Positions 1-7,764 of a DNA stretch of 16,585 nucleotides are shown here, piece by piece (position 1 is the first letter of the stretch; every line of letters begins with the position of its first letter). The DNA lies in contig CBDUBH010000082.1 in NCBI GenBank assembly GCA_965365345.1, positions 1 to 16,585 of the forward strand. The letters run 5' to 3'. This DNA is from CBDUBH01 sp965365345. Its GTDB lineage: Bacteria; Bacteroidota; Ignavibacteria; Ignavibacteriales; SURF-24. The translations under genes were made by a program, and so were the position numbers. The notes below the pieces were generated by a model, which saw only the letters and a list, made by a program, of their open reading frames with translations, was not told the DNA's origin and did no database searches.

Positions 1-881
1 TATTTTTACTTCTTATAAATACTTTTTCTTTTGCGCAAAACGGAAAAAGCGGATTGACATTTTTGAATTTCGGATTTGGCGCAAGAAATGCCGCCATGGG
101 AAATTCGGCATCAACTTTTGCTGATGACGCAAGCGCGCTTTATTTTAATCCGGCATTACTTTCAAATTTGTCGAGACCTGAAATTATGTTTACACACACG
201 CAATGGATTCAGGATACGCGTAGTGAAATGCTCGGCGCATTTGCAAGAATTTGGAATGTTCCTATTGCAATTGGAATCAATACAACTCAAATTTCTGATA
301 TTGAGGTGAGAACTCGTCCAGGTGAACCGGAAACAAAATTCAATGTTAATTATTTCTCGGGAAGTATTTCTTCAGGATTTAATTTGACTCAAGATCTTTC
401 TCTCGGCGTTTCAATAAAATATCTTTATGAAAATCTTCTTTCCGATGAAGCGATGGGAGTAGGATATGATTTTGGAGCAGCTTATAAATTACCGTTTAAA
501 GGATTGCATGCGTCAACAACTTTCAGAAATTTAGGAAGCATGAATACATTACGAAACGAAAAAACCGAGCTTCCGCAAAATTTTACTTTGGGGATTGCAT
601 ATATAAATCCCGTTGAAAGGTTTAATTCCAAAATAGTTTTTTCTGCAGAATATCAAAATTATACAAACAGCAGCGAAAGCTCTATAAATTTTGGCGGCGA
701 AGTTTTGTACAATCAACTTATAGCTTTAAGAATGGGTTACAGAATAAATGAATTTGAATCGCGTGATTTTTCATTAGGATTAGGTTTAATGTGGAATATG
801 TTTTATTTCGATTACGCATACGTTCCTTTCACTGAAAATTTAGGACAGTCGAATATAATTTCTATAAAAATAAAATTTTAA
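1..881 (+). CDS. PorV/PorQ-family outer membrane protein, 5' truncated
   Basis: The reading frame is open from position 3 to the stop at 879-881, so the true start lies left of the window. The first visible residues read FLLLINTFSFAQNGKSG. This looks like the hydrophobic core and end of a signal peptide, with likely cleavage near SFA-Q. A TTG at 54 falls inside the mature protein and is not the start. The mature N-terminus (GFGARNAAMGNSAS, then ADDASALYFNPALL) is the hallmark of the PorV/PorQ (FadL-like) beta-barrel family. Amphipathic strands follow, and the protein ends in a C-terminal Phe as many outer-membrane barrels do. PorV family members of Bacteroidota take part in type IX secretion, but many paralogues have unknown roles, so a T9SS function is not shown here. 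One base separates it from the next gene, so the two are probably co-transcribed. Confidence 0.82.
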   Translation, partial: FLLLINTFSFAQNGKSGLTFLNFGFGARNAAMGNSASTFADDASALYFNPALLSNLSRPEIMFTHTQWIQDTRSEMLGAFARIWNVPIAIGINTTQISDIEVRTRPGEPETKFNVNYFSGSISSGFNLTQDLSLGVSIKYLYENLLSDEAMGVGYDFGAAYKLPFKGLHASTTFRNLGSMNTLRNEKTELPQNFTLGIAYINPVERFNSKIVFSAEYQNYTNSSESSINFGGEVLYNQLIALRMGYRINEFESRDFSLGLGLMWNMFYFDYAYVPFTENLGQSNIISIKIKF

Positions 882-882
882 C

Positions 883-1854
883 ATGCTTGATTATTATCCT
901 TTAAGTGAATCAAATATTTCTCAATACGATTGGGATAATTTTGTTGAGAATTCCGATAACGGAACAATTTTTCATACACGGAGATTTTTATCTTACCATC
1001 CACAAGAAAGATTTAAAGATTTTTCTTTGGTGATCAAAAAAAGGAATAATATATTTGCGGTACTTCCGGCATCATTAATTGAACGCGACGGAAAGAAAAT
1101 CCTTTCTTCACACGGTGGTGCTTCTTACGGAAGTTTTGTTTACGGTTCCGATTTGAATTTTCAGGAAGCACATTGGCTTGTTGATATTCTTCAAGATTAT
1201 GCAAAAAAAATAAAGTGCGACAGGATTCAAATTACACCACCACCAATAATCTATCAATCAAAATTAAGTAATTATATAGATTTTGCATTGGTACGAAATG
1301 GATTCCAATATTTAAAAAGAGAAGTTTCAAGTGTTGTACAATTGGATACACCGAAAGAAGAATTACTTTCAACTTATCGCTCAGAAGCAAGAACCGCGCT
1401 GAAAAAATCTCAAAAGCTGGGTATTGAAATTGTTGAAACAGAAAGATTTGAAGATTATTATGAAATACTGAAAAAAAATTTGAAAATGCGCCACAATGTT
1501 AATCCTACGCACTCGCTTGATGAGCTAATGAAATTAAAATATATGTTCCCCGGCAAAATCCGTTTGTGGGGCGCATTTTTGGAAGATAAGTTAATAGCCG
1601 GGGTTTGCAATTTCAGTGCAAATTCAAAAGTTGTTTTGGCATTTTATATAAGTCACGATGAAGAATTTCAAGAATATCGCGCGGTGAATTTATTATTTTA
1701 CGAAATTATGAAACGATATCAGGATGAAGGTTTTAAATTTCTGGATTTCGGAATTTTCACCGTAAATATGGAGCCGAATTGGGGCTTGGGAAGATTTAAA
1801 GAAAATTTCGGATCACGCGGAATTTTCAGAGATTATTTTTATAAAGATTTATAA
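883..1854 (+). CDS. FemAB/GNAT-fold acyl- or aminoacyl-transferase
   Basis: A 323-residue soluble protein with the pattern of the FemAB-like and Acetyltransf_6 (GNAT-fold) superfamily. The central YRSEARTALKKSQKLGIEI segment (about residues 165-185) resembles the conserved 'R..IRKA.K.G' region of FemX-like enzymes. The C-terminal half holds LWGAFLEDKLIAGV, then a strand pair (VVLAFYISH) and NLLFYEIMKRYQDEGFKFLDFG, as in the second GNAT subdomain. FemAB relatives add amino acids to peptidoglycan. Relatives inside polysaccharide clusters are thought to modify sugars or secreted glycoconjugates. The ATG lies one base after the preceding stop and the gene is followed by a glycosyltransferase 6 bp on, so a role in surface glycan or envelope assembly is the reasonable inference. 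The substrate is unknown. Confidence 0.7.
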   Translation: MLDYYPLSESNISQYDWDNFVENSDNGTIFHTRRFLSYHPQERFKDFSLVIKKRNNIFAVLPASLIERDGKKILSSHGGASYGSFVYGSDLNFQEAHWLVDILQDYAKKIKCDRIQITPPPIIYQSKLSNYIDFALVRNGFQYLKREVSSVVQLDTPKEELLSTYRSEARTALKKSQKLGIEIVETERFEDYYEILKKNLKMRHNVNPTHSLDELMKLKYMFPGKIRLWGAFLEDKLIAGVCNFSANSKVVLAFYISHDEEFQEYRAVNLLFYEIMKRYQDEGFKFLDFGIFTVNMEPNWGLGRFKENFGSRGIFRDYFYKDL

Positions 1855-1860
1855 AAAATT

Positions 1861-2937
1861 ATGTTGAAAATTCTTCACATTGCACCGATGAATTACGCGG
1901 GCGTGCCTTACAGTTTTTATCAAATGCATAATCAGTGTGGAAATATTTCACGAATTGTAACACTTCACAAAAATCCATCCGGATTTCCGGAAGATATTTG
2001 CATGAACTGGAATTTACCGGTTTTCAAACTTGCAAAATTTTGGCGGAAGAAAAAATTAAATCAAAGAGAAGAAGAAAAAATTTCATCAGCTCCTGTTTTC
2101 AAACCAAAAAATATTTTTGAAAAAATTTATTTTGATGTTAATGATCTTCTCCGTAAAAATGAAGTTGAAAAATTAATAGAAAAATATGATCTAAATGATT
2201 TTGATATAATTCATTTTGATGCCGGATTGGATTTTTTCAGAAATTCTTCGCAAGCAAAAAAATGGAAAAGGAAAGGGAAGAAAATCGTTTGCTGTTATTA
2301 CGGAAGCGATCTTCGCACACGCGGGATCATAAAAGAATTAGATGAAATTTCCGATTTGAACATCACTTCCGAATTTGATCATCTTGCTTTGAAAAAAGAT
2401 CTTGAATATATTTTCTATCCTTACGATACTTCCGAACTTCCGCAAAAAAATAATCATCAGAATGAAATCGTAAAAATTGTTCATTCGCCGACCAACAGAA
2501 AATTTAAAGGAACCGATTTAATAATTTCCGTAATCGAAAAAATTAAAAAAGAAAGAAAAATCGAATTTTTACTTTTAGAGAACATGCCTCGCGCGCGAGT
2601 ACTGGAAATAAAGGCTGAAAGTGATATTTGTATTGATCAGGTCGGAGGAAAAATGGGCGGAACAGGCTACGGAAAAGCCGGACTTGAAACATTGGGAATG
2701 GAAATTCCGACAATTACGAATATGACAGGTGATTATAAAAATTGGTTGCCTGAAAATCCTTTCGTTGTAGCAAATAATTATAATGAATTATATGATGCAT
2801 TAATTCATCTTATTGATAATAAAAAATTACGTGATGAACTTGGTGCCAAAGGAAAATTGTGGGTTGAAAAATATCACGGATTCACAAATGTAAATAAAAG
2901 GCTTAACGAACTTTACAAAACTTATAATATCATTTGA
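1861..2937 (+). CDS. Glycosyltransferase, GT4-like (GT-B fold)
   Basis: A 358-residue cytoplasmic protein starting MLKILHIAPMNYAGVPYS, a glycine-containing first beta strand and loop as in GT-B glycosyltransferases. A Rossmann-like middle (IVKIVHSPTNRKFKGTDLII, about residues 205-224) opens the C-terminal domain. The nucleotide-sugar half then carries ESDICIDQVGGKMGGTGYGKAGLETLGMEIP, with the small-residue/Glu pattern of the GT4 donor site, and ends in the usual amphipathic helices (LIDNKKLRDELGAKGKLWVEKYHGF). The gene begins 6 bp after the transferase and ends 6 bp before the flippase, so it belongs to the same polysaccharide operon. The sugar donor and acceptor cannot be read from sequence. 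The N-terminal domain is divergent, so the family call is firm only at fold level. Confidence 0.72.
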   Translation: MLKILHIAPMNYAGVPYSFYQMHNQCGNISRIVTLHKNPSGFPEDICMNWNLPVFKLAKFWRKKKLNQREEEKISSAPVFKPKNIFEKIYFDVNDLLRKNEVEKLIEKYDLNDFDIIHFDAGLDFFRNSSQAKKWKRKGKKIVCCYYGSDLRTRGIIKELDEISDLNITSEFDHLALKKDLEYIFYPYDTSELPQKNNHQNEIVKIVHSPTNRKFKGTDLIISVIEKIKKERKIEFLLLENMPRARVLEIKAESDICIDQVGGKMGGTGYGKAGLETLGMEIPTITNMTGDYKNWLPENPFVVANNYNELYDALIHLIDNKKLRDELGAKGKLWVEKYHGFTNVNKRLNELYKTYNII

Positions 2938-2943
2938 GTTATT

Positions 2944-4362
2944 ATGAGTTTATTTAAATCAACTGCAATTTATACTTTCGGAAATATTTTTACACGTGCT
3001 ATAAGTTTTATTCTTCTTCCGCTTTATTCAAATTTAATTTCACCCGATGAATTTGGAATTTACATTTTGATAATGGCAGCTTATTCAATTATTGCCGTAT
3101 TTTATCAAGGTGGAATTCAAACCGGATTTACAAAATTCTATCTTGAAGAAAATGATCTTTCCAAAAGAAAAAAAATCTTTTCCGATGTTATTTCAGTTAT
3201 TTTAATGGTTGGATTTTTACTTTCAATTATTCTGTCGTTTTTTCATTTAGAGCTTTCAAAATTAATTACCGGAAATGAAGATTATAGTTTACTTGTGCTG
3301 ATCGCAATTTGGATGCTTTTTTTTGATACAATATTTTTCTATTTTCAAAATTTGCTGCGTACACAGGAAAAAGCAAAACTTGCATCTTTTTTTACAATAT
3401 TAAACGGAATTATTAATTTTTCACTAAACATTTATTTTGTTTATTTTCTACAAAAGGGAATTTATGGGATTGTAATTTCGCAGTTTATTGCAAATTTAAT
3501 TTCCGTTGTTTTACTTGTAAAAAATATTAGGACCAATTTCAGTTTTTCTGTTGATAAAATTATTTTAAAGAAAATATTGGTTTTTTCTTTCCCTTTATTT
3601 CTGGCAGGATTATTTTCTACTTTTGTCGATTTTGCAGATAGGTTTTTTATTGATTTTTATCTGGATAAAAACAGTGTGGGAGTTTACAGTTTTGCTTATA
3701 GAATTGCATTGATTGTAAATGTTTTTGTAATTTCTTTTAGAACCGCTTGGACTCCTTTCGCAATTAATTTATATCATAAAAACGATTACGAAATAATTTA
3801 CGGAAGATCTTTAATAAAACTTCTTGCGCTGCTTTGTCTAATTTTTTTAAGTGTTAGTTTATTTGCAAATGATCTTTTTGAATTAAAAATATTGGGTAAA
3901 AATGTTTTTAACAAGGAATACTTCGATGGTGTTAAAATAATTCCCGTTATTATAATATCATATTCATTTAATGCATTGATATCGTTCTATTCAATTTATC
4001 CTTATGTAAAATCAAAAAGTTCATATTTTCTATATACAGATTTAATTTCTTTCATTGTTAATTTAATTCTAAATATAATTTTGATTCCAAAATTCGGTAT
4101 GATGGGTGCGGCAATTGCAACAATGATAAGTTTTATTTCCGGATTTATATTCTTGTTTTTTGCATCAAGAAAAATAAAAATCAAATATTATTTTAAGGAA
4201 ATTATTCTTCTGATTTTCATTACCGTTTCAATTTATTCTTACGCAAATTCAAAACAGAATATTTTAGTTGATGTAATTTCAATATTAATGTTTTTTATCA
4301 TCAGTTTCTTTTTATTAAAAGATAAAATAAAATTTAATCCATTATTCAATAAAAGAAATTAA
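2944..4362 (+). CDS. Oligosaccharide flippase (Wzx/MATE-like, MOP superfamily)
   Basis: A 472-residue, strongly hydrophobic protein with about 12 or more predicted membrane helices. The start is MSLFKSTAIYTFGNIFTRAISFILLPLYSNLISPDEFGIYIL, the family signature 'G..l.r...fl.lpl.t..L.p.e.G.y'. The cytoplasmic loop NLLRTQEKAKLASFFTI and the SFPLFLAGLFSTFVDFADRFFIDFYL segment (about residues 214-240) also match polysaccharide exporters of the MOP superfamily. The expected role is to flip lipid-linked oligosaccharides across the inner membrane for O-antigen-type, capsule or exopolysaccharide assembly. It is the last plus-strand gene of the first run. Its final 21 bp overlap tail-to-tail with the convergent glycosyltransferase gene. 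No Wzy polymerase is visible. Confidence 0.85.
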   Translation: MSLFKSTAIYTFGNIFTRAISFILLPLYSNLISPDEFGIYILIMAAYSIIAVFYQGGIQTGFTKFYLEENDLSKRKKIFSDVISVILMVGFLLSIILSFFHLELSKLITGNEDYSLLVLIAIWMLFFDTIFFYFQNLLRTQEKAKLASFFTILNGIINFSLNIYFVYFLQKGIYGIVISQFIANLISVVLLVKNIRTNFSFSVDKIILKKILVFSFPLFLAGLFSTFVDFADRFFIDFYLDKNSVGVYSFAYRIALIVNVFVISFRTAWTPFAINLYHKNDYEIIYGRSLIKLLALLCLIFLSVSLFANDLFELKILGKNVFNKEYFDGVKIIPVIIISYSFNALISFYSIYPYVKSKSSYFLYTDLISFIVNLILNIILIPKFGMMGAAIATMISFISGFIFLFFASRKIKIKYYFKEIILLIFITVSIYSYANSKQNILVDVISILMFFIISFFLLKDKIKFNPLFNKRN

Positions 4363-5460
4363 CTTTCCCTCGATCTTTTCCCAATTATATTTTTCTTCAA
4401 CTAATTTACGGGCATTTTCTGAATGCTTAATCATAAGATCATTATTGTTTACATAAATCATAATTTTTTCTACAATATTTAGTAAATTTTCAGGGTCGAC
4501 CAAAAAGCCAAATTCATTTACTGGAATTTCTTGGAGTGCTTTTATATCGGAATAAATTACAGGTTTACCGCAGGCCATATATTCAAAGATCTTTATCGGT
4601 AGGGAATTATTGTAAAAGAAATTCCTTTTTCTTAAATCAAAACAAATATCAGTTATTTTTAATTTATCGGAAATTTCAAAATATTTTCCCCAGGATATTA
4701 ATTCGATATTGATCGTATCAATATTTTTAATCTCATTTAAGAAAGTTTCTTCTTCATTTTTATATTGAAATTTTCCGATAATTGTTAAAGTGACTTCTAG
4801 TTTTATGTTTATTTCTTTTAATAATTTTGCAACATTTAATAAATTCAAAATTCCGCGTTCAAAATTTATAACTCCCGCGTAACCTAAATTAATTTTATCT
4901 TTTAACTGAATTGGTTTGGAATGTTTGAAAAAATCTAAAACAGGATAATATCCAATGATGATTTTATTTTTAAAAGGAGCAATTATTCTGTATCGTTTTA
5001 ATTTTAATTTTTCACCAACTATAATTTTATCAGCTAGATTAACCGCATAAATATTGAACATATATAAAACCGCATAACTAAAATATTTTTTTATCCCGTG
5101 AAATTTAAATGAAACATTTTCCGGATACCATTCAGTTACATCAAGAATTATTTTAACATTTTTATTAAAATTGTTTTTATATTTTTTTGCAGGTAAAATA
5201 GTTAGTGGTTCACATCCTATTATAATATCTGGAGAAAAACTTTGCAGAAGTTCAATAAATTTGTTTATCTTTTGTGTTTTAGGTAAGTTTGCTCCGTTAA
5301 AACCGGTAATAAAAATTTCATTTTCGTTTGTAGAAATTTCTTGAGTTGAACAAATTATTTTTACTTGAAATCCGTTTTTATAAAATGAATTTGCGAATTT
5401 ATAAAAAATTCTTTCATCAAAGGGAGAGTGTCCGGAAGTTAGAATTGCAATTTTTTTCAT
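4342..5460 (-). CDS. Glycosyltransferase family 4
   Basis: I place the start at the ATG of 5458-5460, giving a protein beginning MKKIAILTSGHSPFDERIFYKFA (372 residues). That opening is the classical first strand and 'DERIF.K.A' loop of GT4 enzymes. An in-frame ATG 18 nt upstream (5476-5478) would overlap the divergent neighbour's start and adds only a non-conserved six-residue leader. The C-terminal domain has INLGYAGVINFERGI (donor-domain strand) and NNSLPIKIFEYMACGKPVIYSDI, the GT4 nucleotide-sugar binding stretch with its conserved Glu. Orientation is opposite to all surrounding polysaccharide genes: it overlaps the flippase gene 3' to 3' and leaves only 9 bp before the divergent GT9 gene. 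It seems poorer in G/C-rich codons than the GT9 gene (impression, not computed), hinting at insertion or inversion. Sugar specificity is unknown. Confidence 0.85.
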   Translation of the reverse strand: MKKIAILTSGHSPFDERIFYKFANSFYKNGFQVKIICSTQEISTNENEIFITGFNGANLPKTQKINKFIELLQSFSPDIIIGCEPLTILPAKKYKNNFNKNVKIILDVTEWYPENVSFKFHGIKKYFSYAVLYMFNIYAVNLADKIIVGEKLKLKRYRIIAPFKNKIIIGYYPVLDFFKHSKPIQLKDKINLGYAGVINFERGILNLLNVAKLLKEINIKLEVTLTIIGKFQYKNEEETFLNEIKNIDTINIELISWGKYFEISDKLKITDICFDLRKRNFFYNNSLPIKIFEYMACGKPVIYSDIKALQEIPVNEFGFLVDPENLLNIVEKIMIYVNNNDLMIKHSENARKLVEEKYNWEKIEGKLISFIE

Positions 5461-5469
5461 ATTTAATTT

Positions 5470-6480
5470 ATGCCGCAAAAAAGAATTTTAATATCACGAC
5501 CAGATAGACTTGGCGATGTTGTACTTTCAACCCCGCTTCCTCGCGAAATAAAAAAACAATTCTCTGATGCTTTTGTTGCGGTTTTGCTGCGTCCTTACGC
5601 AAAAGATGTTTATTTAAATAATCCTTTCGTTGATGAAATTATAATTTACGATCCTGAAAGTTCAGATTCAAATTTTTTAAGCAAAGTTATGGAAATTAGA
5701 AAATACAATTTCACGGATGCGCTGATGCTTTTGCCGACGGAAAAAGTTAACTGGCTTTTATTTTTTGCAGGGATAAAAAACAGAATCGGCGTTGGACATA
5801 AATTTTATCAGTTCCTCACAAATACAAAAAGCGTTTACAGAAATAAATATATTCCGCTGCGCAATGAAGCGGATTATTGTATGGATCTTGCAAGAAAGAT
5901 CGGAGTTGTTACTAATAATATTGATTCTGAAATTTATTTAAATGAAGATGAAAAAATAAAAGTAGAAGAAATAAGAAACAAATTTGTTAAGCCCGGTGAA
6001 ATTTTCGTTAATATTCATACAACAAGCGGAAATTCCGCACCTAACTGGAAACCTGAAACTTATAAAAGATTGATTGAGGAATTGCAAAAAATTCCGCGAA
6101 TAAAAGTTGCAATTACGGATCTAAATCCGCCTGAAATTCTTGATAACCTTGAAGATGTAATATATCCGCATAAAAATTTATCAATGCGCGAATCCATTTT
6201 GAACTTTGCAGCATCTAATTTGTTAATATCCGCAAGTACGGGACCGATGCATGTTTGCGGTGCGTTAAAAGTTAAAACACTTTCAATTTTTTGTCCGCTT
6301 ACTGCATGTTCTCCTAAACTTTGGGGCACTTCGGGAAATGACGCTGAGTTTGTTTTACCGGAAAAAAATTATTGCAGCGTAAAATGTCCCGGCGATCCCA
6401 AAAAATGCAGTTTCGAAAATTCTGAAAAAGTAAATCCGGAATTTGTTGCGGAAAAAGTTAAAGAGATTTTCAAATTATGA
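5470..6480 (+). CDS. Glycosyltransferase family 9 (heptosyltransferase-like)
   Basis: A 336-residue protein starting MPQKRILISRPDRLGDVVLSTPLPREIKKQF, the R.D.lGD...tP signature of the ADP-heptose:LPS heptosyltransferase family. The donor-side motif SASTGPMHVCGALKVKTLSIFCP (about residues 254-276) matches the family's 'D.GP.H.A..lg.p...lfg' element, with Ser-Thr replacing the usual Asp-Ser. The C-terminus carries a Cys-rich NYCSVKCPGDPKKCSF stretch, similar in position to the cysteines seen in many GT9 proteins. It probably adds a heptose or other sugar to LPS core or another surface glycan. The ATG at 5470 lies 9 bp from the divergent GT4 start, so its promoter must overlap that gene or the spacer. 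It ends 13 bp before the thioredoxin-fold gene. Confidence 0.87.
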   Translation: MPQKRILISRPDRLGDVVLSTPLPREIKKQFSDAFVAVLLRPYAKDVYLNNPFVDEIIIYDPESSDSNFLSKVMEIRKYNFTDALMLLPTEKVNWLLFFAGIKNRIGVGHKFYQFLTNTKSVYRNKYIPLRNEADYCMDLARKIGVVTNNIDSEIYLNEDEKIKVEEIRNKFVKPGEIFVNIHTTSGNSAPNWKPETYKRLIEELQKIPRIKVAITDLNPPEILDNLEDVIYPHKNLSMRESILNFAASNLLISASTGPMHVCGALKVKTLSIFCPLTACSPKLWGTSGNDAEFVLPEKNYCSVKCPGDPKKCSFENSEKVNPEFVAEKVKEIFKL

Positions 6481-6493
6481 TCAGGAAAAATTT

Positions 6494-6997
6494 ATGAAAT
6501 CAAAATTTATTTTAGCGGGAATTGCCGTTCTGGTTTTTTCGGCAGTTTATTTTTTCTACACAAATTCAAGTGTGGCAAGTTCAAAAGTAAACTGGAAAAC
6601 TTTCGATAACGCAATTTCAGAAAGTCAGAAAGAAAATAAAAAAGTTATTGTAAGCGTTTATACTGATTGGTGTTCGTGGTGCAAAAAAATGGAAAAAAGC
6701 ACCTACGGTGATGCAAAAGTTTACGAATATTTAAATGAAAATTTTGCCTCAGCAAAAGTAAATGCAGAATCATCAAATAAATTATCTTATGACGGACGAA
6801 GTTACACCGAAAGGGAATTAACACAGGCTTTTGGAATTACCGGCTACCCGGCAACAATTTTTCTTGATGAAGAAAGAAAACCGATCACAGTTGTTCCGGG
6901 TTATATCGAAGCGAAAGATTTTATAAATATTCTTACTTTTATTGAAGGAGATATTTTTAAAACAAAAAGTTATGAAGATTATTTAAAAGGATTGTAA
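6494..6997 (+). CDS. Membrane-anchored thioredoxin-fold protein with CxxC
   Basis: I choose the ATG at 6494 because an AGGA ribosome-binding sequence lies at 6483-6486 and it begins directly with a signal/anchor, MKSKFILAGIAVLVFSAVYFF (167 residues). A longer frame from 6443 would overlap the GT9 gene and put a charged 17-residue leader in front. The exported domain has the active site WCSWCKKM (C60 and C63), then GITGYPATIFLD with the cis-Pro at 119. This is the pattern of thioredoxin-like proteins of the DsbD-C/thioredoxin_7 type. The expected role is disulfide reduction or exchange on the periplasmic side. No DsbD-like partner is in the window. It probably shares a transcript with the GT9 gene upstream. 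Confidence 0.85.
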   Translation: MKSKFILAGIAVLVFSAVYFFYTNSSVASSKVNWKTFDNAISESQKENKKVIVSVYTDWCSWCKKMEKSTYGDAKVYEYLNENFASAKVNAESSNKLSYDGRSYTERELTQAFGITGYPATIFLDEERKPITVVPGYIEAKDFINILTFIEGDIFKTKSYEDYLKGL

Positions 6998-7096
6998 AGG
7001 TTTTACGATACTTTTAGATTTACAATCAGCAGAAATTTTATATGAAAAATTTTTATCAATGATTTTTAAAATTTGATAATTGATTAATTGATAAAG

Positions 7097-7124
7097 TTGA
7101 AGTAATTTCTTAAATTAAAGTTTG
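7097..7124 (+). promoter_or_regulatory. Possible promoter of the SRP RNA gene
   Basis: A TTG at 7097-7099 is followed, about 16 bp later, by TAAAGTTTG (7116-7124). This resembles the Bacteroidota -33 TTTG / -7 TAnnTTTG promoter, with one extra base in the -7 element. It would put the transcription start around 7131-7136, just where the SRP helix begins. The match is loose and the region is AT-rich, so it is only a candidate. Confidence 0.3.
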
Positions 7125-7135
7125 AATTTATTGAA

Positions 7136-7231
7136 TTTCCGGGTGTCGTTAACAGACAAGTGCCCAACCCCGTCAGATCCGGAAGGAAGCAGCGGTAAGT
7201 ACGAAATCTGTGTAATCGGCATTCCGGATTT
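7136..7231 (+). ncRNA. ffs: Small signal recognition particle RNA (4.5S RNA)
   Basis: The apical domain is unmistakable: GTCAGATCCGGAAGGAAGCA at 7172-7191, followed by GCGGTAAG. It contains the GGAA tetraloop (7181-7184) and the asymmetric and symmetric internal loops that bind Ffh. The outer helix can be drawn with CCGG plus TGTCG on the 5' side (7139-7149) pairing with CGGCA plus CCGG on the 3' side (7217-7227). The length, about 95 nt, is right for the Alu-less small bacterial SRP RNA. The closing helix runs straight into seven T residues (7229-7235), so it doubles as an intrinsic terminator. The RNA pairs with Ffh to target inner-membrane and secreted proteins. The ends are estimated to within a few bases. 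Confidence 0.95.
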
Positions 7232-7262
7232 TTTTATTTTAAATATTTCAAAAATCCGGAAT
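7221..7262. repeat. Perfect 13-bp inverted repeat at the SRP RNA 3' end
   Basis: ATTCCGGATTTTT at 7221-7233 is repeated as its exact reverse complement at 7250-7262, with a 16-nt AT-rich spacer. The left arm contains the 3' strand of the SRP closing helix. The structure lies between the SRP gene and the convergent sixA gene, which ends at 7279. It may help end sixA transcription or stabilise read-through transcripts. Confidence 0.6.
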
Positions 7263-7278
7263 TCCTTTTAAAAATTTA

Positions 7279-7764
7279 TTACCCGATCTTAAAAGTTTTT
7301 ACAGGAATTAAAAATTCAAGTGCACCGCTGCCAAATCTTGCTTTTCGCGGAAAGGAAATTTTTGCTATTGCACCTTTTTTGAAATTTATTATTGCACCCG
7401 AATTCGAAATCAAACTGCTTACATGCTGCGAAAAATCCGGTTCATGACCAAAAATTGCAATTCTTTCATCATCAAAATCATTCAGCATTTCGATTACAAA
7501 TTTCGTTTCGGAACCGACTGCCAATCTTTTATCAATCAAAATTTCATTTTCAATTTTGAAAATTTCTTTAACAATTTCAGCCGTTTGAAATGCGCGTTTG
7601 TATGGCGATGAAATCAGCAAATCCAAATTCTTTATAAAATTTTTCCAATGATTTACGGCATTACTGAAATCTTTTATTCCCGATTCAGTAAGTTCACGAT
7701 CAAAATCACTTTTGCCCAAAATCTTTTCTTCGGCTTCGGCATGTCGTATTAAATATAATTCCAT
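7279..7764 (-). CDS. sixA: SixA-type phosphohistidine phosphatase
   Basis: A 161-residue histidine-phosphatase (phosphoglycerate-mutase-like) protein. MELYLIRHAEAE gives R7 and the nucleophile H8. SSPYKRAFQTAEIV gives R57, and IFGHEPDFSQ gives H107. These match the R-H-R-H catalytic set of SixA, at nearly the same spacing and protein length as the E. coli enzyme. SixA removes phosphate from phosphohistidine. In E. coli, ArcB and the nitrogen-PTS protein NPr have been proposed as substrates, and neither is seen here. The start codon overlaps the stop of the upstream gene by one base (TAATG) and is preceded by AAGGAG, so the two are translationally coupled. The pair is transcribed away from a sensor histidine kinase. 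Confidence 0.88.
   Translation of the reverse strand: MELYLIRHAEAEEKILGKSDFDRELTESGIKDFSNAVNHWKNFIKNLDLLISSPYKRAFQTAEIVKEIFKIENEILIDKRLAVGSETKFVIEMLNDFDDERIAIFGHEPDFSQHVSSLISNSGAIINFKKGAIAKISFPRKARFGSGALEFLIPVKTFKIG

Noticed and set aside
54..881. TTG at 54 as the start of the PorV/PorQ gene
   Set aside because: The frame is open to the window edge and encodes a signal-peptide-like stretch upstream, so the gene is truncated by the window and does not start at 54.
5461..5478. ATG at 5478 as the start of the GT4 gene
   Set aside because: It would overlap the GT9 start, and the family-conserved N-terminus begins at MKKIAIL (5460).
6443..6493. Start at 6443 for the thioredoxin-fold gene
   Set aside because: It overlaps the GT9 gene and adds a charged leader. 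The ATG at 6494 has an AGGA ribosome-binding sequence and a proper signal anchor.
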